From: Candidatus Binataceae bacterium
Lineage (GTDB): Bacteria; Desulfobacterota; Binatia; Binatales; Binataceae
Assembly: GCA_015478645.1 (NCBI GenBank)
Contig: JADMIL010000001.1
Span: 1-64,000 of the forward strand
Direction of reading: 5' to 3'
Length of the DNA: 64,000 nucleotides
The notes beneath the pieces were generated by a model. That model ran no database searches. It saw only the letters and a program-made list of their open reading frames with translations, and was not told the origin of the DNA. The translations under genes and the position numbers were made by a program. This document shows positions 1-9,584 of the stretch, piece after piece; within the stretch, counting starts at the first letter, position 1; each line of letters begins with the position of its first letter.

Positions 1-50
1 GGGATTCTTCGCTGCGCTCAGAATGACAACCTAACTTGTGCAGAGGTTCC
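1..50. repeat. MITE-like palindromic repeat, copy A (cut by window start)
   Basis: This is the right-hand half of the repeat family found elsewhere in the window. It runs from the centre through TCGCTGCGCTCAGAATGACA to the terminal repeat CTTGTGCAGAGGTTCC and is followed by TTAGG. The left half lies outside the window. Its orientation matches the copies at 7.4 and 9.4 kb. Confidence 0.85.
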
Positions 51-171
51 TTAGGCCACGACGCCGGATTCTTGCGATCGCGGCGGACTTGCTTTGAAGC
101 GCAATTCCTAGCAGCCTGAGCCTCGGCCGGTCCGCCGACAGCTTTTCGTTTTTAGCGATCGCACGACCTCG

Positions 172-1593
<1,422 letters not shown>

Positions 1594-1675
1594 AGCGCTG
1601 GCGGTTCGACGCGGCCCCGCGTCGGGCAGGCGAAGATCGGAGATATCCGGAATTTTATGCGGACTTTATCCGGGT

Positions 1676-2140
1676 TCAGCCATGCGGCGCGCGGACCGGC
1701 AGAGGATCTGGCGCGATCGCCGCATTCACTGCGCGATCCAGTTCGGCCATCGAGAATGGCTTGAGCAGGTAGTCCACCGCGCCCACTTCAGCCGCCGCCG
1801 CCACTGCGTCGGGACTGTGATACGCCGTCATCAGGATTACCGGCAAGGGCCGAATCCGCCGCCGCGCGTGGCGCGCCACGGCCAGCCCGTCACCATCGGA
1901 CAGGTACAGATCGGTCACCACCAGATCGGGAACCAGCTGGTCGATCATGGTCATCGCCTCGAGCTGGCCATGCGCACGAAAGCACTCGTGGCCCTTGAGG
2001 CCGAGCAGGCGCGCGCACGATTCGGCCAGGTCGGGCTCGTCGTCGACGATTAGTATTCGGCGGCCCGTCGAGAATGCGCTCGGCGCACGACCTCCAGGCG
2101 AATGCTCGAGCCATTCGGGCGGCGGGTCGCGATCAGACAT
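1676..2140 (-). CDS. Single-domain (receiver-only) response regulator
   Basis: A protein of about 154 aa made of one receiver domain with a roughly 25-residue leader. D33/D34, phospho-acceptor D77 (LVVTDLYLSDGDG), T105 and K127 are all present, so it should accept phosphate, but no output domain follows. The ORF track starts it 57 codons earlier. I chose the internal ATG at 2140 because it overlaps the stop of the upstream kinase by 8 bp (ATGTCTGA), typical of translational coupling. It may act as a phosphate sink, a phosphorelay intermediate, or a protein-protein switch for the kinase next to it. Confidence 0.88.
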   Translation of the reverse strand: MSDRDPPPEWLEHSPGGRAPSAFSTGRRILIVDDEPDLAESCARLLGLKGHECFRAHGQLEAMTMIDQLVPDLVVTDLYLSDGDGLAVARHARRRIRPLPVILMTAYHSPDAVAAAAEVGAVDYLLKPFSMAELDRAVNAAIAPDPLPVRAPHG

Positions 2141-3485
2141 TGATCCGCACCTGCTCCGGAACCTCGGCCAGCGGCAGCATAATGGTAAAGGTCGTGCCAC
2201 AGCCCACTTCCGAGCGCACGTCGATGCGCCCCTGATGCTCGAGCATAATGCGCCGGCAGAGCCACAAGCCGAGTCCTGTGCCGGTCGCCTTGGTCGTATA
2301 GAAGACGTCAAAGATATGGCCGAGCGCGTCGGGCATGATTCCGCATCCCGTGTCGCTCACCGACAACTGCGCGAAGCCGGGCCGATCGGGCAGCGCATGG
2401 CCCTCGATCCGAATCGTGCCGCCACCGGCCGCCATCGCGTCGCGCGCGTTGGCCAGCAAATTGATCAGCACCTGCTCGAGCGCGATGCGATCGCCCTTGA
2501 TCGGCGCGAGCCCCGGCGCCAGCGCTACCGCGATCGAGACGCCCACGCGGCGCATCTGCTCGCGGAAGTTGCGCAAGGTCTCCTCGACCAGGTCGTTGAG
2601 ATTTACCGGACGCCGTTCGACCGGCCGCTGGCGCGCCGAGTTGAGCAGCTCCGCGGCGATCTGGCTGGCGCGCCGCGCATTGCGATGCACCACTTCGAGA
2701 TCTTCGCGGGTCTGCGCCGAGAGACCCGGTTCAGCGGTCGCCATGATCAGTTCGATCCGCGACGAAACCACCGCCAGGGGATTGTTGAGTTCGTGCGCGA
2801 CTCCCGCCGCAATCGCGCCGAGCGCGGTCAGCGTCTCGCCGCGGCGCGCCTCGCGTTCGAGCTTCAGGCGTTCGGTCACATCCGTGATGAAGGCCATTAC
2901 GACGTCGCCTTTTATCGTATGCAGGAAATTCAGGCTGACCTCGATCGGAAATTCACCGCCGTCCTTGCGCGCGCCTACCAGCTCTGCGCCAAGCCCCATC
3001 TGGCGCGATTGCGGAGCGGAAAAAAAACTCGCGCGATGGCCCAGATGGCCCTGGCGCAAGCGCTGCGGAATCAGCAGCTCGACCGGCTGTCCGATTAATT
3101 CCTCCAGTGTATAGCCGAACATTTCAATCGCCTTCGGATTAGCGTTGTGAATTGTGCCATCCGGGCTGACGCGCAGGATGCCCCACGCGGCGGCGTCGAA
3201 CAGGGCGGCGGCGCGCGCCGCGGTCTCTTCGAGATCCTGGTTCACCCGCCGGATGCGCCCCGCCCAGCGCGAGGCGAGCACGTACAGCAGGCCGCCCGAC
3301 GCGAGGATAAACGCCACGCGGTTCAACACCAGCGTGCGCGCCGGCATCTCGGACAGCGCAAACTCCGAGATCACTACCCACAACAGACCAACCGCCAGGT
3401 AGGTCAGCGTGATGCCTACCGCATTGATCACCAATTCTTTTTTGCTGCGCGATTCTTCTGCCACCGGCGGCTCCGCGCTCCCCAT
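2133..3485 (-). CDS. Membrane-bound PAS sensor histidine kinase
   Basis: Two hydrophobic segments (about residues 19-41 and 53-71) enclose a short periplasmic loop. They are followed by a PAS domain (about 90-205; FGYTLEELIGQPVELLIP), a HisKA dimerisation helix with phospho-acceptor H231 in GVAHELNNPLA, and a C-terminal HATPase domain with NLLANARDAM (N box), SVSDTGCGI (G1) and GTGLGL (G2). The HELNNP form is typical of NtrB-like kinases that pair with NtrC-type regulators, and such a regulator lies 0.5 kb away facing it. The stop overlaps the receiver-only gene by 8 bp, so the two are co-transcribed. The signal sensed is unknown. Confidence 0.94.
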   Translation of the reverse strand: MGSAEPPVAEESRSKKELVINAVGITLTYLAVGLLWVVISEFALSEMPARTLVLNRVAFILASGGLLYVLASRWAGRIRRVNQDLEETAARAAALFDAAAWGILRVSPDGTIHNANPKAIEMFGYTLEELIGQPVELLIPQRLRQGHLGHRASFFSAPQSRQMGLGAELVGARKDGGEFPIEVSLNFLHTIKGDVVMAFITDVTERLKLEREARRGETLTALGAIAAGVAHELNNPLAVVSSRIELIMATAEPGLSAQTREDLEVVHRNARRASQIAAELLNSARQRPVERRPVNLNDLVEETLRNFREQMRRVGVSIAVALAPGLAPIKGDRIALEQVLINLLANARDAMAAGGGTIRIEGHALPDRPGFAQLSVSDTGCGIMPDALGHIFDVFYTTKATGTGLGLWLCRRIMLEHQGRIDVRSEVGCGTTFTIMLPLAEVPEQVRINV

Positions 3486-3503
3486 CAGCGATATCCGTAA
3501 ATA

Positions 3504-3932
3504 TCATGCCGTGCGCCTCGCACGCAGCGATCTGGGCCGCCGAGCCGGCGACGCCATGCTGTAGGGTGACGTGCGCCGGTGACGCCGCGTCGGGATCCGC
3601 TCGAGCTCGAGCGAGTCCAGGCAGCGCCGGATGGCCTCGGGTTCGAGGCCCAGCGCTTCGCACAGCGGCTCGAACGCAAACAACCCATTGGGCTGCGGCG
3701 CCCACTCCGGACGCAGCGCGAACCAGTTGCGCACTTCCAGAAAACGTACCCGCTGCAAACGCGAGCGCGCATGGCGCGTCGCGACGTAACAGCGCAGCGC
3801 GTCTTCCAAAACCGCATAGAGCAGCCGAAATTCGCCATCCATCGGAGCGTGGCGCTTGATCATTTGATAATACTGGACGGGCATCAGAACGCCGCCGAAA
3901 TCCTCGCCAGAACCATTGGCGTCATTGGACAT
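3504..3932 (-). CDS. Conserved-looking hypothetical protein
   Basis: About 142 aa, with no family I recognise. The N-terminal two thirds look like a folded soluble protein (VLMPVQYYQMIKRHAPMDG, then a helical stretch and a segment ending LCEALGLEPEAIRRCLDSLE). The last 30 residues are Arg-rich and low complexity. The ATG at 3932 was preferred over the track start because the minus-strand sequence AGGGAGAG lies 10 nt upstream of it. It precedes the sensor kinase in the same direction with an 18-bp gap, so it probably shares its transcript and could belong to the signalling system. Confidence 0.65.
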   Translation of the reverse strand: MSNDANGSGEDFGGVLMPVQYYQMIKRHAPMDGEFRLLYAVLEDALRCYVATRHARSRLQRVRFLEVRNWFALRPEWAPQPNGLFAFEPLCEALGLEPEAIRRCLDSLELERIPTRRHRRTSPYSMASPARRPRSLRARRTA

Positions 3933-4272
3933 AAAGACGAAGCTCTCCCTTGCGTTTGCATATGATGACCTGGGACGCGTCACGGCCTAAAGCACCGCTC
4001 ATGCCATCACGACAAGGTCGAATTAACCTTATTTCGTTGACGATTTTTTTAACGATGAGGCGACGGTGCCCCAGTTTGGCGGGACCGGCGTGGAGTTACG
4101 AGTATCGCGTGCGACAGGTGGGACATCCGCTCCACAGATCCACGATAAAAATCGCACGTGAATGCGAGTGAAGCTGGCAGGTGCCGGAAAATCTTACGCC
4201 GGCCGCCAATGCTGGCAGAGCACGCGGCGGCGACTCCGATGGCGGAACTGCCGGATTCGCGGAGCCGCCCGA
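3933..4272. other. Intergenic region without a supported gene
   Basis: A 340-bp gap between two minus-strand genes. It holds an A/T-rich patch (around 4020-4055, with a run of seven T) in otherwise G/C-rich DNA, so it probably carries the promoter of the downstream minus-strand operon (hypothetical, kinase, receiver). The small plus-strand ORFs here have no homology I recognise and no ribosome-binding site. I could not identify a convincing -35/-10 or sigma-54 pair. Confidence 0.5.
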
Positions 4273-5022
4273 TTAATCGATCAGATAGTAGTCGACGGTC
4301 GAGACCAGACGGACTTTCTTGTCGATCGAACTCTGGTCGTCGCCATTGGCATTGTCACCCGAGGCGTCACGCCCGGTGATCTGGAAGACGCCCTGATTGG
4401 CCCGCCGGATCGGGCCCAGCCGGCTATGGGAGTCGGCGGCGAATTGCGTGGCGACGCCGCGTGCGCTGAGGGTCGCAGCGGCGAGCATCGCGGGCCGAAT
4501 AGCGTTGAGCTGGGTGAAGAAATATTGCGGCGCCTGCGGATAGTTCTCGCCCAGCGCGACGCCCTGCTTGATCAGGTCGCCGGTATCCTGGCTCGCCTGG
4601 CTTACCCGGTCGACCTTGATCGAGCGGATTTGCAAGCCGCCCTTGACCACGTAGCGCTGGTCGGCGTCGGGGCGGCTGTTCTGCGCGGCATTGGCGTAGG
4701 TGTCGGTAACGGTGGTCGGCTGCACCGCGATCTCGCCGGGCGCGAAGCCGTGGGCCTGGGCGAAGGCGCTTACCGTCTTTTGATCCTGGACCAGCTGGTC
4801 ATTGGCCGCATTCAGGTCGGCACCCGCCGCGGTATAGCTGATCGACCAGAGCGCGAGGTCGGCCCTGACGTCACGCTCGACCAGCCCCTTGACCGTCACG
4901 TAGCGCTGGGCGCGTGCCCGGTAGAACCCATTGCCGATGAACCATCCGCCGGCCGCCAAGCCGATCCCGATCAACAGACCGGGCAGCAACGCGCTGGTCC
5001 ACGGAAGCGATCGATTTTCCAT
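4273..5022 (-). CDS. SIMPL (DUF541) domain protein, membrane-anchored
   Basis: The N-terminus has a single hydrophobic anchor (about residues 12-30, LLPGLLIGIGLAAGGWFIG). It is followed by a SIMPL/DUF541-type domain that begins with YVTVKGLVERDVRADLALWSI and continues through the QPTTVTDTY and RYVVKGGLQIRS segments typical of the family. SIMPL proteins are periplasmic or cell-envelope proteins of uncertain role, with links to oxidative or envelope stress in some species. At 249 aa it is of normal size. It lies 19 bp downstream of greA on the same strand. The function stays general: an envelope protein anchored from the cytoplasmic membrane. Confidence 0.85.
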   Translation of the reverse strand: MENRSLPWTSALLPGLLIGIGLAAGGWFIGNGFYRARAQRYVTVKGLVERDVRADLALWSISYTAAGADLNAANDQLVQDQKTVSAFAQAHGFAPGEIAVQPTTVTDTYANAAQNSRPDADQRYVVKGGLQIRSIKVDRVSQASQDTGDLIKQGVALGENYPQAPQYFFTQLNAIRPAMLAAATLSARGVATQFAADSHSRLGPIRRANQGVFQITGRDASGDNANGDDQSSIDKKVRLVSTVDYYLID

Positions 5023-5041
5023 TGGCGGGCGGCGCGCTGGA

Positions 5042-5539
5042 TTAGCTGTTGGTGCCGGCTTCGGCGGCCAGCAACACGTGAATCGTGACCAGCTTGCGCA
5101 CCAGGTACGATCGCTTGCCCTTGGGCGTCAGCACCTCGAGGTCGTCGTCGCAGGCCTTGCCGATCAGCGCGCGGCCGAGCGGCGACGACAGCGAGATCCG
5201 GTGCTGCGCGCCATCGACCTCCTCGGGCACGACGATCTCGTACTCGGTGCGCACGCCTTCGTCGAGGTCTTCGAGCTCGACGCGGCTGCCCAGGCCGACC
5301 GTGTCGCGCGGAATCGAGTCGAGATTGATCATCGCGAGTTCGGCCACCCGGGCCTCGAAGTTATTCAGGCGCGCGCGCAGAAACTCCTGGCGCTGCTTGG
5401 CCATCGCCCATTCGGCGTTCTCCGACAAATCGCCATGGGCACGCGCCCGCTCGAGCTCCTTGGGCAGTTCAACATTGAGCTCGCGCTTGAGCGTTTCCAT
5501 CTCTTTGCGCAGCCGCTTGACTACGGGTAACTCAGCCAT
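5042..5539 (-). CDS. greA: Transcription elongation factor GreA/GreB family
   Basis: Gre factors enter the secondary channel of RNA polymerase and stimulate cleavage of backtracked RNA. The N-terminal coiled coil carries the signature HGDLSENAEW with the acidic tip residues (D and E), and the C-terminal FKBP-like domain has the ISLSSPLGRALIGKACDDDLEV block. At 165 aa it matches the family length. The ATG at 5539 has AAGGAAG upstream. It is closer to GreA than GreB in the tip sequence, but I cannot exclude GreB. It heads a two-gene run with the SIMPL gene. Confidence 0.93.
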   Translation of the reverse strand: MAELPVVKRLRKEMETLKRELNVELPKELERARAHGDLSENAEWAMAKQRQEFLRARLNNFEARVAELAMINLDSIPRDTVGLGSRVELEDLDEGVRTEYEIVVPEEVDGAQHRISLSSPLGRALIGKACDDDLEVLTPKGKRSYLVRKLVTIHVLLAAEAGTNS

Positions 5540-5651
5540 CGGTCACAACTTCCTTGCCCGGTTCCGCCGGTTATGATTACCACGCGCGGCCCGCGCCGCC
5601 GCAATCCGATGCGCCCCTGCTCCGCGACCGACGCCTTAATCCGCCATGCGC

Positions 5652-5885
5652 CTAATCCGCCACGATCGAGGTCAGACTGCGATTGACGCCCGGCACGCTC
5701 TGGATTTTCTGCACCACCAGCTCGCCCATCGCCGAGATGTCGTCGGCCTCGATCATCGCGATAATATCGTGCGGCCCGGTCACCGCATGGGCCGCCGAAA
5801 CACCATGCACCTGGCGCAGCTTCAAGGCCACGTCGCGCGCCTTGCCCGGAGACGTATCGATCAGGATGAAAGCCTTTACCGCCAT
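5652..5885 (-). CDS. Stand-alone Lrp/AsnC ligand-binding (RAM) domain protein
   Basis: A 77-aa protein that matches only the C-terminal effector domain of Lrp/AsnC regulators (KAFILIDTSPGKARDVALKL, then GVSAAHAVTGPHDIIAMIEA). There is no DNA-binding helix-turn-helix. The ATG has GGGGAGGT at 6 nt, so the short form is the real product and not a decayed Lrp. Stand-alone RAM proteins form small amino-acid- or metabolite-binding oligomers and may modulate other regulators or enzymes. It is followed on the same strand by greA and preceded by the hydroxyacyl-CoA dehydrogenase gene. Confidence 0.88.
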   Translation of the reverse strand: MAVKAFILIDTSPGKARDVALKLRQVHGVSAAHAVTGPHDIIAMIEADDISAMGELVVQKIQSVPGVNRSLTSIVAD

Positions 5886-5929
5886 CGCTGGACCTCCCCT
5901 GGCGCGGCCCGGCCGCGCGCTGAGTCGTG

Positions 5930-6820
5930 CTAGCGGCCGTGGGTTACCGGCGCGATCGGATTCCCCTGTTTGTCGTACGTGTAAAAGCCGCGCGCGGCCT
6001 TGCGCCCCAGGTAGCCGGCGTCAACATATTTCTTGAGCAGCGGGCAGGGCCGGTACTTGTCGTCGCCGAACACCCGATGCATCACCTCCATGATCGCCAG
6101 GCAGGTGTCGAGCCCGATCAGGTCGGCCAGCTCGAGCGGGCCCATCGGCTGATTGGTCCCGAGCTTCATCGCGGTGTCGATATCGGTGACCCCGCCGACC
6201 CCTTCGTAGAGCGTGTAGATGCCCTCGTTAATCATCGGCAGCAGGATCCGATTGACGATGAAGCCGGGAAAATCCTCCGCCGTCATGGTGTTTTTGCCCA
6301 GCCGTTCGGCCAGCGTGCGGGTCGCCTCGAAGGTCTCCTGCGAAGTCGCCAGGCCGCGGATAATCTCGACCAGCCGCATCGCCGGCACCGGATTCATGAA
6401 ATGCATCCCGATAAAGCGGTCGGCGCGGCTGGTCCGCGCGCCCATTCGGGTGATCGAGATCGACGAGGTGTTCGAGGCGAAGATCACGTGCGCGGGGCAC
6501 ACCTTGTCGAGCTTCTGAAACAGCTCGATTTTCGCGTCCTCCTGCTCGACCACCGCCTCGATCACGAAATCCGTATCCTTCAAGTCGGCCAGATTCGCCG
6601 TGCCGCTCACCCGGCGCATGATGCGGTCGCGCTCCTCGGGCTTGAAGCGGCCGCGCTCGGTCATGCGGTCGAGATTGCGCCCGACGGTCTGCAGGCCGCG
6701 CTGGACGAACTCCTCCGAAACGTCGTTGAGGAGAACACTCACGCCCGCCTGGGCCGCCACCTGCGCGACGCCCGCGCCCATCTGGCCTGCGCCAATCACG
6801 CCCACTATGCTAACGCTCAT
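5930..6820 (-). CDS. 3-hydroxybutyryl-CoA (3-hydroxyacyl-CoA) dehydrogenase
   Basis: It oxidises (S)-3-hydroxyacyl-CoA to 3-ketoacyl-CoA with NAD. The Rossmann motif is at the N-terminus (IGVIGAGQMGAGVAQVAAQAG). Further landmarks are SNTSSISITRMG, the catalytic His in RFIGMHFMNPVPAM, and the C-terminal helical domain with GFIVNRILLPMINEG and NQPMGPLELADLIGLDT. It is about 296 aa, the single-domain Hbd/PaaH type. I chose the ATG at 6820 because GGAGAGG sits 6 nt before it; the ATG two codons upstream is directly abutted by that site. It probably works with the acyl-CoA dehydrogenases and enoyl-CoA hydratase at 33-38 kb. Confidence 0.95.
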   Translation of the reverse strand: MSVSIVGVIGAGQMGAGVAQVAAQAGVSVLLNDVSEEFVQRGLQTVGRNLDRMTERGRFKPEERDRIMRRVSGTANLADLKDTDFVIEAVVEQEDAKIELFQKLDKVCPAHVIFASNTSSISITRMGARTSRADRFIGMHFMNPVPAMRLVEIIRGLATSQETFEATRTLAERLGKNTMTAEDFPGFIVNRILLPMINEGIYTLYEGVGGVTDIDTAMKLGTNQPMGPLELADLIGLDTCLAIMEVMHRVFGDDKYRPCPLLKKYVDAGYLGRKAARGFYTYDKQGNPIAPVTHGR

Positions 6821-6872
6821 CCGCATCCTCTCCGTGGTCCGCGCTCCCGCCACCGGGCCGGAACGATGTTGA

Positions 6873-7235
6873 TTAATTCCAAGCCGGCGGCTTTCCGCCC
6901 GCGGCTACGGTCCCCTCACCCGCGCCGGCCGCCATCCGCGTGCGCACCCGCCGCACGTCGTCGGGCGATTGCCGACCCGGCATGCCGAGACCGCGCATCA
7001 GCGCGTTGGCCATCTCCGAGGTCAGCCGATCGCGGATCGTCGGCGTATCGCCGAACGCCGCATCGAGCACGCAATCGACCCGCTCACGCGTGAGTCCGGC
7101 CGTGGCAAAGATATCGACCAGACCAATCATCCCGACCGCGCCGCCTGCGCGATCGACGATCGCCACCACCTGGGCGCAATCCGGGCAGACCCGGCGGACG
7201 ATTCCGGCACGCGCGCGGCAGTAGACGCATCTCAT
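6873..7235 (-). CDS. Small zinc-ribbon hypothetical protein
   Basis: A 120-aa protein starting MRCVYCRARAGIVRRVCPDC, a four-cysteine zinc ribbon (CxxC...CxxC). A hydrophobic Gly-rich stretch with MIGLVDIFATAGLTRERVDCVLDAAFG follows, then TSEMANALMRGLGMPGRQSPDDV. The track extends it 70 codons upstream into the palindromic repeat at 7.4 kb; that part has no protein-like character. No known enzyme motif is visible. It lies 52 bp upstream of the hydroxyacyl-CoA dehydrogenase gene on the same strand. Confidence 0.68.
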   Translation of the reverse strand: MRCVYCRARAGIVRRVCPDCAQVVAIVDRAGGAVGMIGLVDIFATAGLTRERVDCVLDAAFGDTPTIRDRLTSEMANALMRGLGMPGRQSPDDVRRVRTRMAAGAGEGTVAAGGKPPAWN

Positions 7236-7400
7236 TGAGCCGACGACCTCTCGTACCTCGCGGCGGTCCGCGCCGTCCAGCGGGCTCGGCGGTCCGCGCG
7301 CCATCCATCCAAAAGCGACGAAGCGAAGACGCGCGAATCGCGGTCCCGCTTCAATGGTGAAATTACACCCGCCGCAATTACCCGGCAAGCCGTCGGATAG

Positions 7401-7508
7401 GGAACCTCTGCACAAGGCTCCGCTGTCACCCTGAGCGCAGCGCATGGGTCCCGGATCCGGGATTCTGCGCTACGCTCAGAATGACAACCTAACTTGTGCA
7501 GAGGTGCC
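7401..7508. repeat. MITE-like palindromic repeat, copy B
   Basis: A full copy of about 108 bp, from GGAACCTCTGCACAAG to CTTGTGCAGAGGTGCC, flanked by ATAG on both sides. Internal arms GTCACCCTGAGCGCAGCG and GCGCTACGCTCAGAATGAC pair across the centre CCCGGATCCGGG. It lies upstream of the zinc-ribbon gene and about 160 bp before the FTR1 gene. Confidence 0.9.
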
Positions 7509-7600
7509 ATAGGGGAAACCATGCGTCACGATTCTTAGCATATGCGCGCGGCAGTCAGTGCTTGCGAAATGCCTGGCGTCAGCGCACGGTCGTCGCGCGC

Positions 7601-7630
7601 TTGACATCGTTCGGCGCGAACGACTAATCT
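7601..7630 (+). promoter_or_regulatory. Probable sigma-70-type promoter of the FTR1 gene
   Basis: A perfect -35 TTGACA (7601-7606) is followed after 18 nt by TAATCT (7625-7630), a weak -10. Transcription from here would start just inside the Fur-type operator at 7634-7652, so repressor binding would block initiation. The -35 and its placement are visible; the -10 assignment is an inference. Confidence 0.5.
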
Positions 7631-7633
7631 CCA

Positions 7634-7652
7634 ATTGAGAATAGTTCTCAAT
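7634..7652. promoter_or_regulatory. Fur-type operator (19-bp inverted repeat)
   Basis: The sequence ATTGAGAATAGTTCTCAAT has two 8-bp arms (ATTGAGAA / TTCTCAAT) around TAG. It has the 19-bp length and GAGAAT...TTCTC core of Fur boxes. It ends 17 bp before the ATG of an FTR1 iron permease gene, the expected target for iron-responsive repression. The match is by eye and by context. Confidence 0.85.
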
Positions 7653-7669
7653 ATCGCGGCGCGGAAGCT

Positions 7670-8536
7670 ATGCAAACGACCTCCACCGTCATCCCGTATT
7701 TCCTCTACTCCAGCGGCATCCTGTTTCGCGAAGGGCTCGAGGCGATGCTCGTGGTCATCGCGCTGGTCGCCGGCACTCGCGAGGCCGGACAGGAGCGGCG
7801 CGCGCGCGACGTTTACGCCGGCGCTCTGATCGCGATCGGCGTCAGTATCGCGCTGGCCTGGGCGGTCAATCACATAATCGGCGACAACACCAGCGACACG
7901 CTTGAAGGGGTGTTTCAACTGTTCGCCGCCGCGACGCTGTTTTACGTCAGCTCATGGATCACGGCGAAGAGCCAGGCCCAGCGCTGGAAGAGCTTTATCC
8001 AGTCGCAGGTCGCCGCCGCCAAGCTCAGCAAGGGACCGTCACTGGCGCTCGCCCTGACGGCGTTTCTGGCGGTGATGCGCGAGGGTGCGGAGACCATCGT
8101 CTTCTTTCAGGCGCTCGCGGCCGGAGCCACCGAACAGGCCGAGCGGCACGCCGTGATGTTCGGGGTGGCGGCGGGAGCGGTCGCGCTGGCGGTGACGTTT
8201 GTCGCGCTGCGCCGGCTGGTGAGCCGCATTCCGATCGGCGCATTCTTCTCCGTCACCTCGGTACTGCTCTACGCGATGGCGGTGATCTTCGCCGGACAGG
8301 GCGTCGCGAGCTTTCAGGAATCGGGCGTGATGAGTGCGACCTTCGTCAATCATTTGCCGACGATCCCGATGCTGGGGATCTTTCCGACCGTGCAGACCCT
8401 CACCGCGCAGGCCATCCTGCTGATCCTGGCGGCGGCCTCCGCCTTTGCGCCCTATATCCGGCGGCGCAGCGGCCGTCCGGATGAGGCGAGCGCCGCCGGC
8501 CATCGATCGACAGGCGTGACGCCTCGAGCGATCTAG
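7670..8536 (+). CDS. FTR1-family high-affinity iron permease
   Basis: A polytopic membrane protein with about seven hydrophobic segments. Both diagnostic ferric-ion motifs are present: REGLE at about 20-24 (LFREGLEAMLVVIALVAG) and REGAE at about 137-141 (LAVMREGAETIVFF). Bacterial relatives (EfeU/FTR1) import iron after oxidation, often with EfeO and EfeB; neither partner is in this window. The 288-aa length fits. The start ATG at 7670 has GGAAG just upstream. The preceding Fur-type operator implies induction under iron limitation. It appears to be a single-gene transcription unit. Confidence 0.94.
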   Translation: MQTTSTVIPYFLYSSGILFREGLEAMLVVIALVAGTREAGQERRARDVYAGALIAIGVSIALAWAVNHIIGDNTSDTLEGVFQLFAAATLFYVSSWITAKSQAQRWKSFIQSQVAAAKLSKGPSLALALTAFLAVMREGAETIVFFQALAAGATEQAERHAVMFGVAAGAVALAVTFVALRRLVSRIPIGAFFSVTSVLLYAMAVIFAGQGVASFQESGVMSATFVNHLPTIPMLGIFPTVQTLTAQAILLILAAASAFAPYIRRRSGRPDEASAAGHRSTGVTPRAI

Positions 8537-8613
8537 CTTCGCGGCGCGCAATCGATCTGGCGCCGCCGCATCCCATAGTCTCAGCGCGATCCGGACCACG
8601 CACGCATCGGCGA

Positions 8614-9423
8614 ATGCGGTTACAATCATCTGTGCCGATGAATCCTCCGCCGACCGATCAATTGCCCAACGACGACGCACCCACGGCCACCTCGACGGCC
8701 GCCGCGTGGCCCGGTCCGCTGCGCGCGTTATGGGGCGCGGTCGCGACCGTGCTGTCCGTCCTTTCCACGGTGATCTTTTCGTTCCCCTCCGCGATCGCCG
8801 CATTCTTCGACAACGGGCACGCCGCGACGCCGATCCTGCGCCAATGGGCCGGGAGCATCATGCGGCTGTGCGGCGTGCGGGTCGAGATCGAAGGGCTCGA
8901 GCATCTCGAGGGCCTCGGACCCTGCGTGATGATCGCGAACCATCAGAGCCTGTTCGACATCCTGGCGGTCATCTGGAAGATCCCGGGCGAGGTCCGCTTC
9001 GTCGCCAAAAAAGAGATCCTCAAACTGCCGGTGCTCGGCTTTATCCTGCACAAATCCGAAAATGTGGTGATCGATCGCGAGGCCGGCGGCCGCGCGATTC
9101 GCCGCGCGATCCAGGTCGTGCGCCACGGCTATAGCATCTGTGTCTTCGCCGAGGGCCATCGCTACAGCGACAACCGTGTGCACGAATTTAACGACGGCGC
9201 CGCGTGGCTCGCGATCCTGGCGAAGATCCCGTGCGTGCCAATGGCGATCAGCGGAACCTCGTCGATGATGCCGCGCGGGGCGCGCTTCGTCGTGCCCGGG
9301 CGCCGGATGCGTATCCGGATTGGCGCGCCGATCGCGACCGTCGGTCTCAAGAGCGTCGATCGCGCCGCACTTACGCGCCAACTCGAGGAGCGCGTGCGCG
9401 CCGCGTTCACGACCGAGGTTTAG
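8614..9423 (+). CDS. 1-acyl-sn-glycerol-3-phosphate acyltransferase (PlsC-like)
   Basis: It transfers an acyl group to lysophosphatidic acid at the cytoplasmic membrane to form phosphatidic acid. The NHx4D catalytic motif is NHQSLFD at about 109-115. The substrate-phosphate motif appears as FAEGHRYS (about 178-185), a variant of FPEGTRS. A hydrophobic segment (about 41-66) anchors it. The start is uncertain: ATG 8614 (used here) or the in-frame ATG at 8638; neither has a clear ribosome-binding site. A copy of the palindromic repeat starts one base after its TAG stop. Confidence 0.9.
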   Translation: MRLQSSVPMNPPPTDQLPNDDAPTATSTAAAWPGPLRALWGAVATVLSVLSTVIFSFPSAIAAFFDNGHAATPILRQWAGSIMRLCGVRVEIEGLEHLEGLGPCVMIANHQSLFDILAVIWKIPGEVRFVAKKEILKLPVLGFILHKSENVVIDREAGGRAIRRAIQVVRHGYSICVFAEGHRYSDNRVHEFNDGAAWLAILAKIPCVPMAISGTSSMMPRGARFVVPGRRMRIRIGAPIATVGLKSVDRAALTRQLEERVRAAFTTEV

Positions 9424-9424
9424 C

Positions 9425-9531
9425 GAACCTCTGCACAAGGCTCCGCTGTCACCCTGAGCAAAGCGAATGGATCCCGGATCCGGGGTTCTGCGCTGCGCTC
9501 AGAAGGACAACCTAACTTGTGCAGAGGTTCC
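9425..9531. repeat. MITE-like palindromic repeat, copy C
   Basis: A full copy (GAACCTCTGCACAAG ... CTTGTGCAGAGGTTCC). The left end is separated from the TAG stop of the acyltransferase gene by a single base, and the right end is followed by TTATAG. It has the same orientation as copies A and B, with a few substitutions in the inner arms (CTGAGCAAAGCGAATGG). Confidence 0.9.
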
Positions 9532-9584
9532 TTATAGATGAACGCAGGTTATTCGGCGCGAATCGGCCGCGCAGCGACTATCGC

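Noticed and set aside
4165-4200. Possible sigma-54 promoter (TGGCAGGTGC)
   Set aside because: The GG to GC spacing does not fit the -24/-12 consensus.
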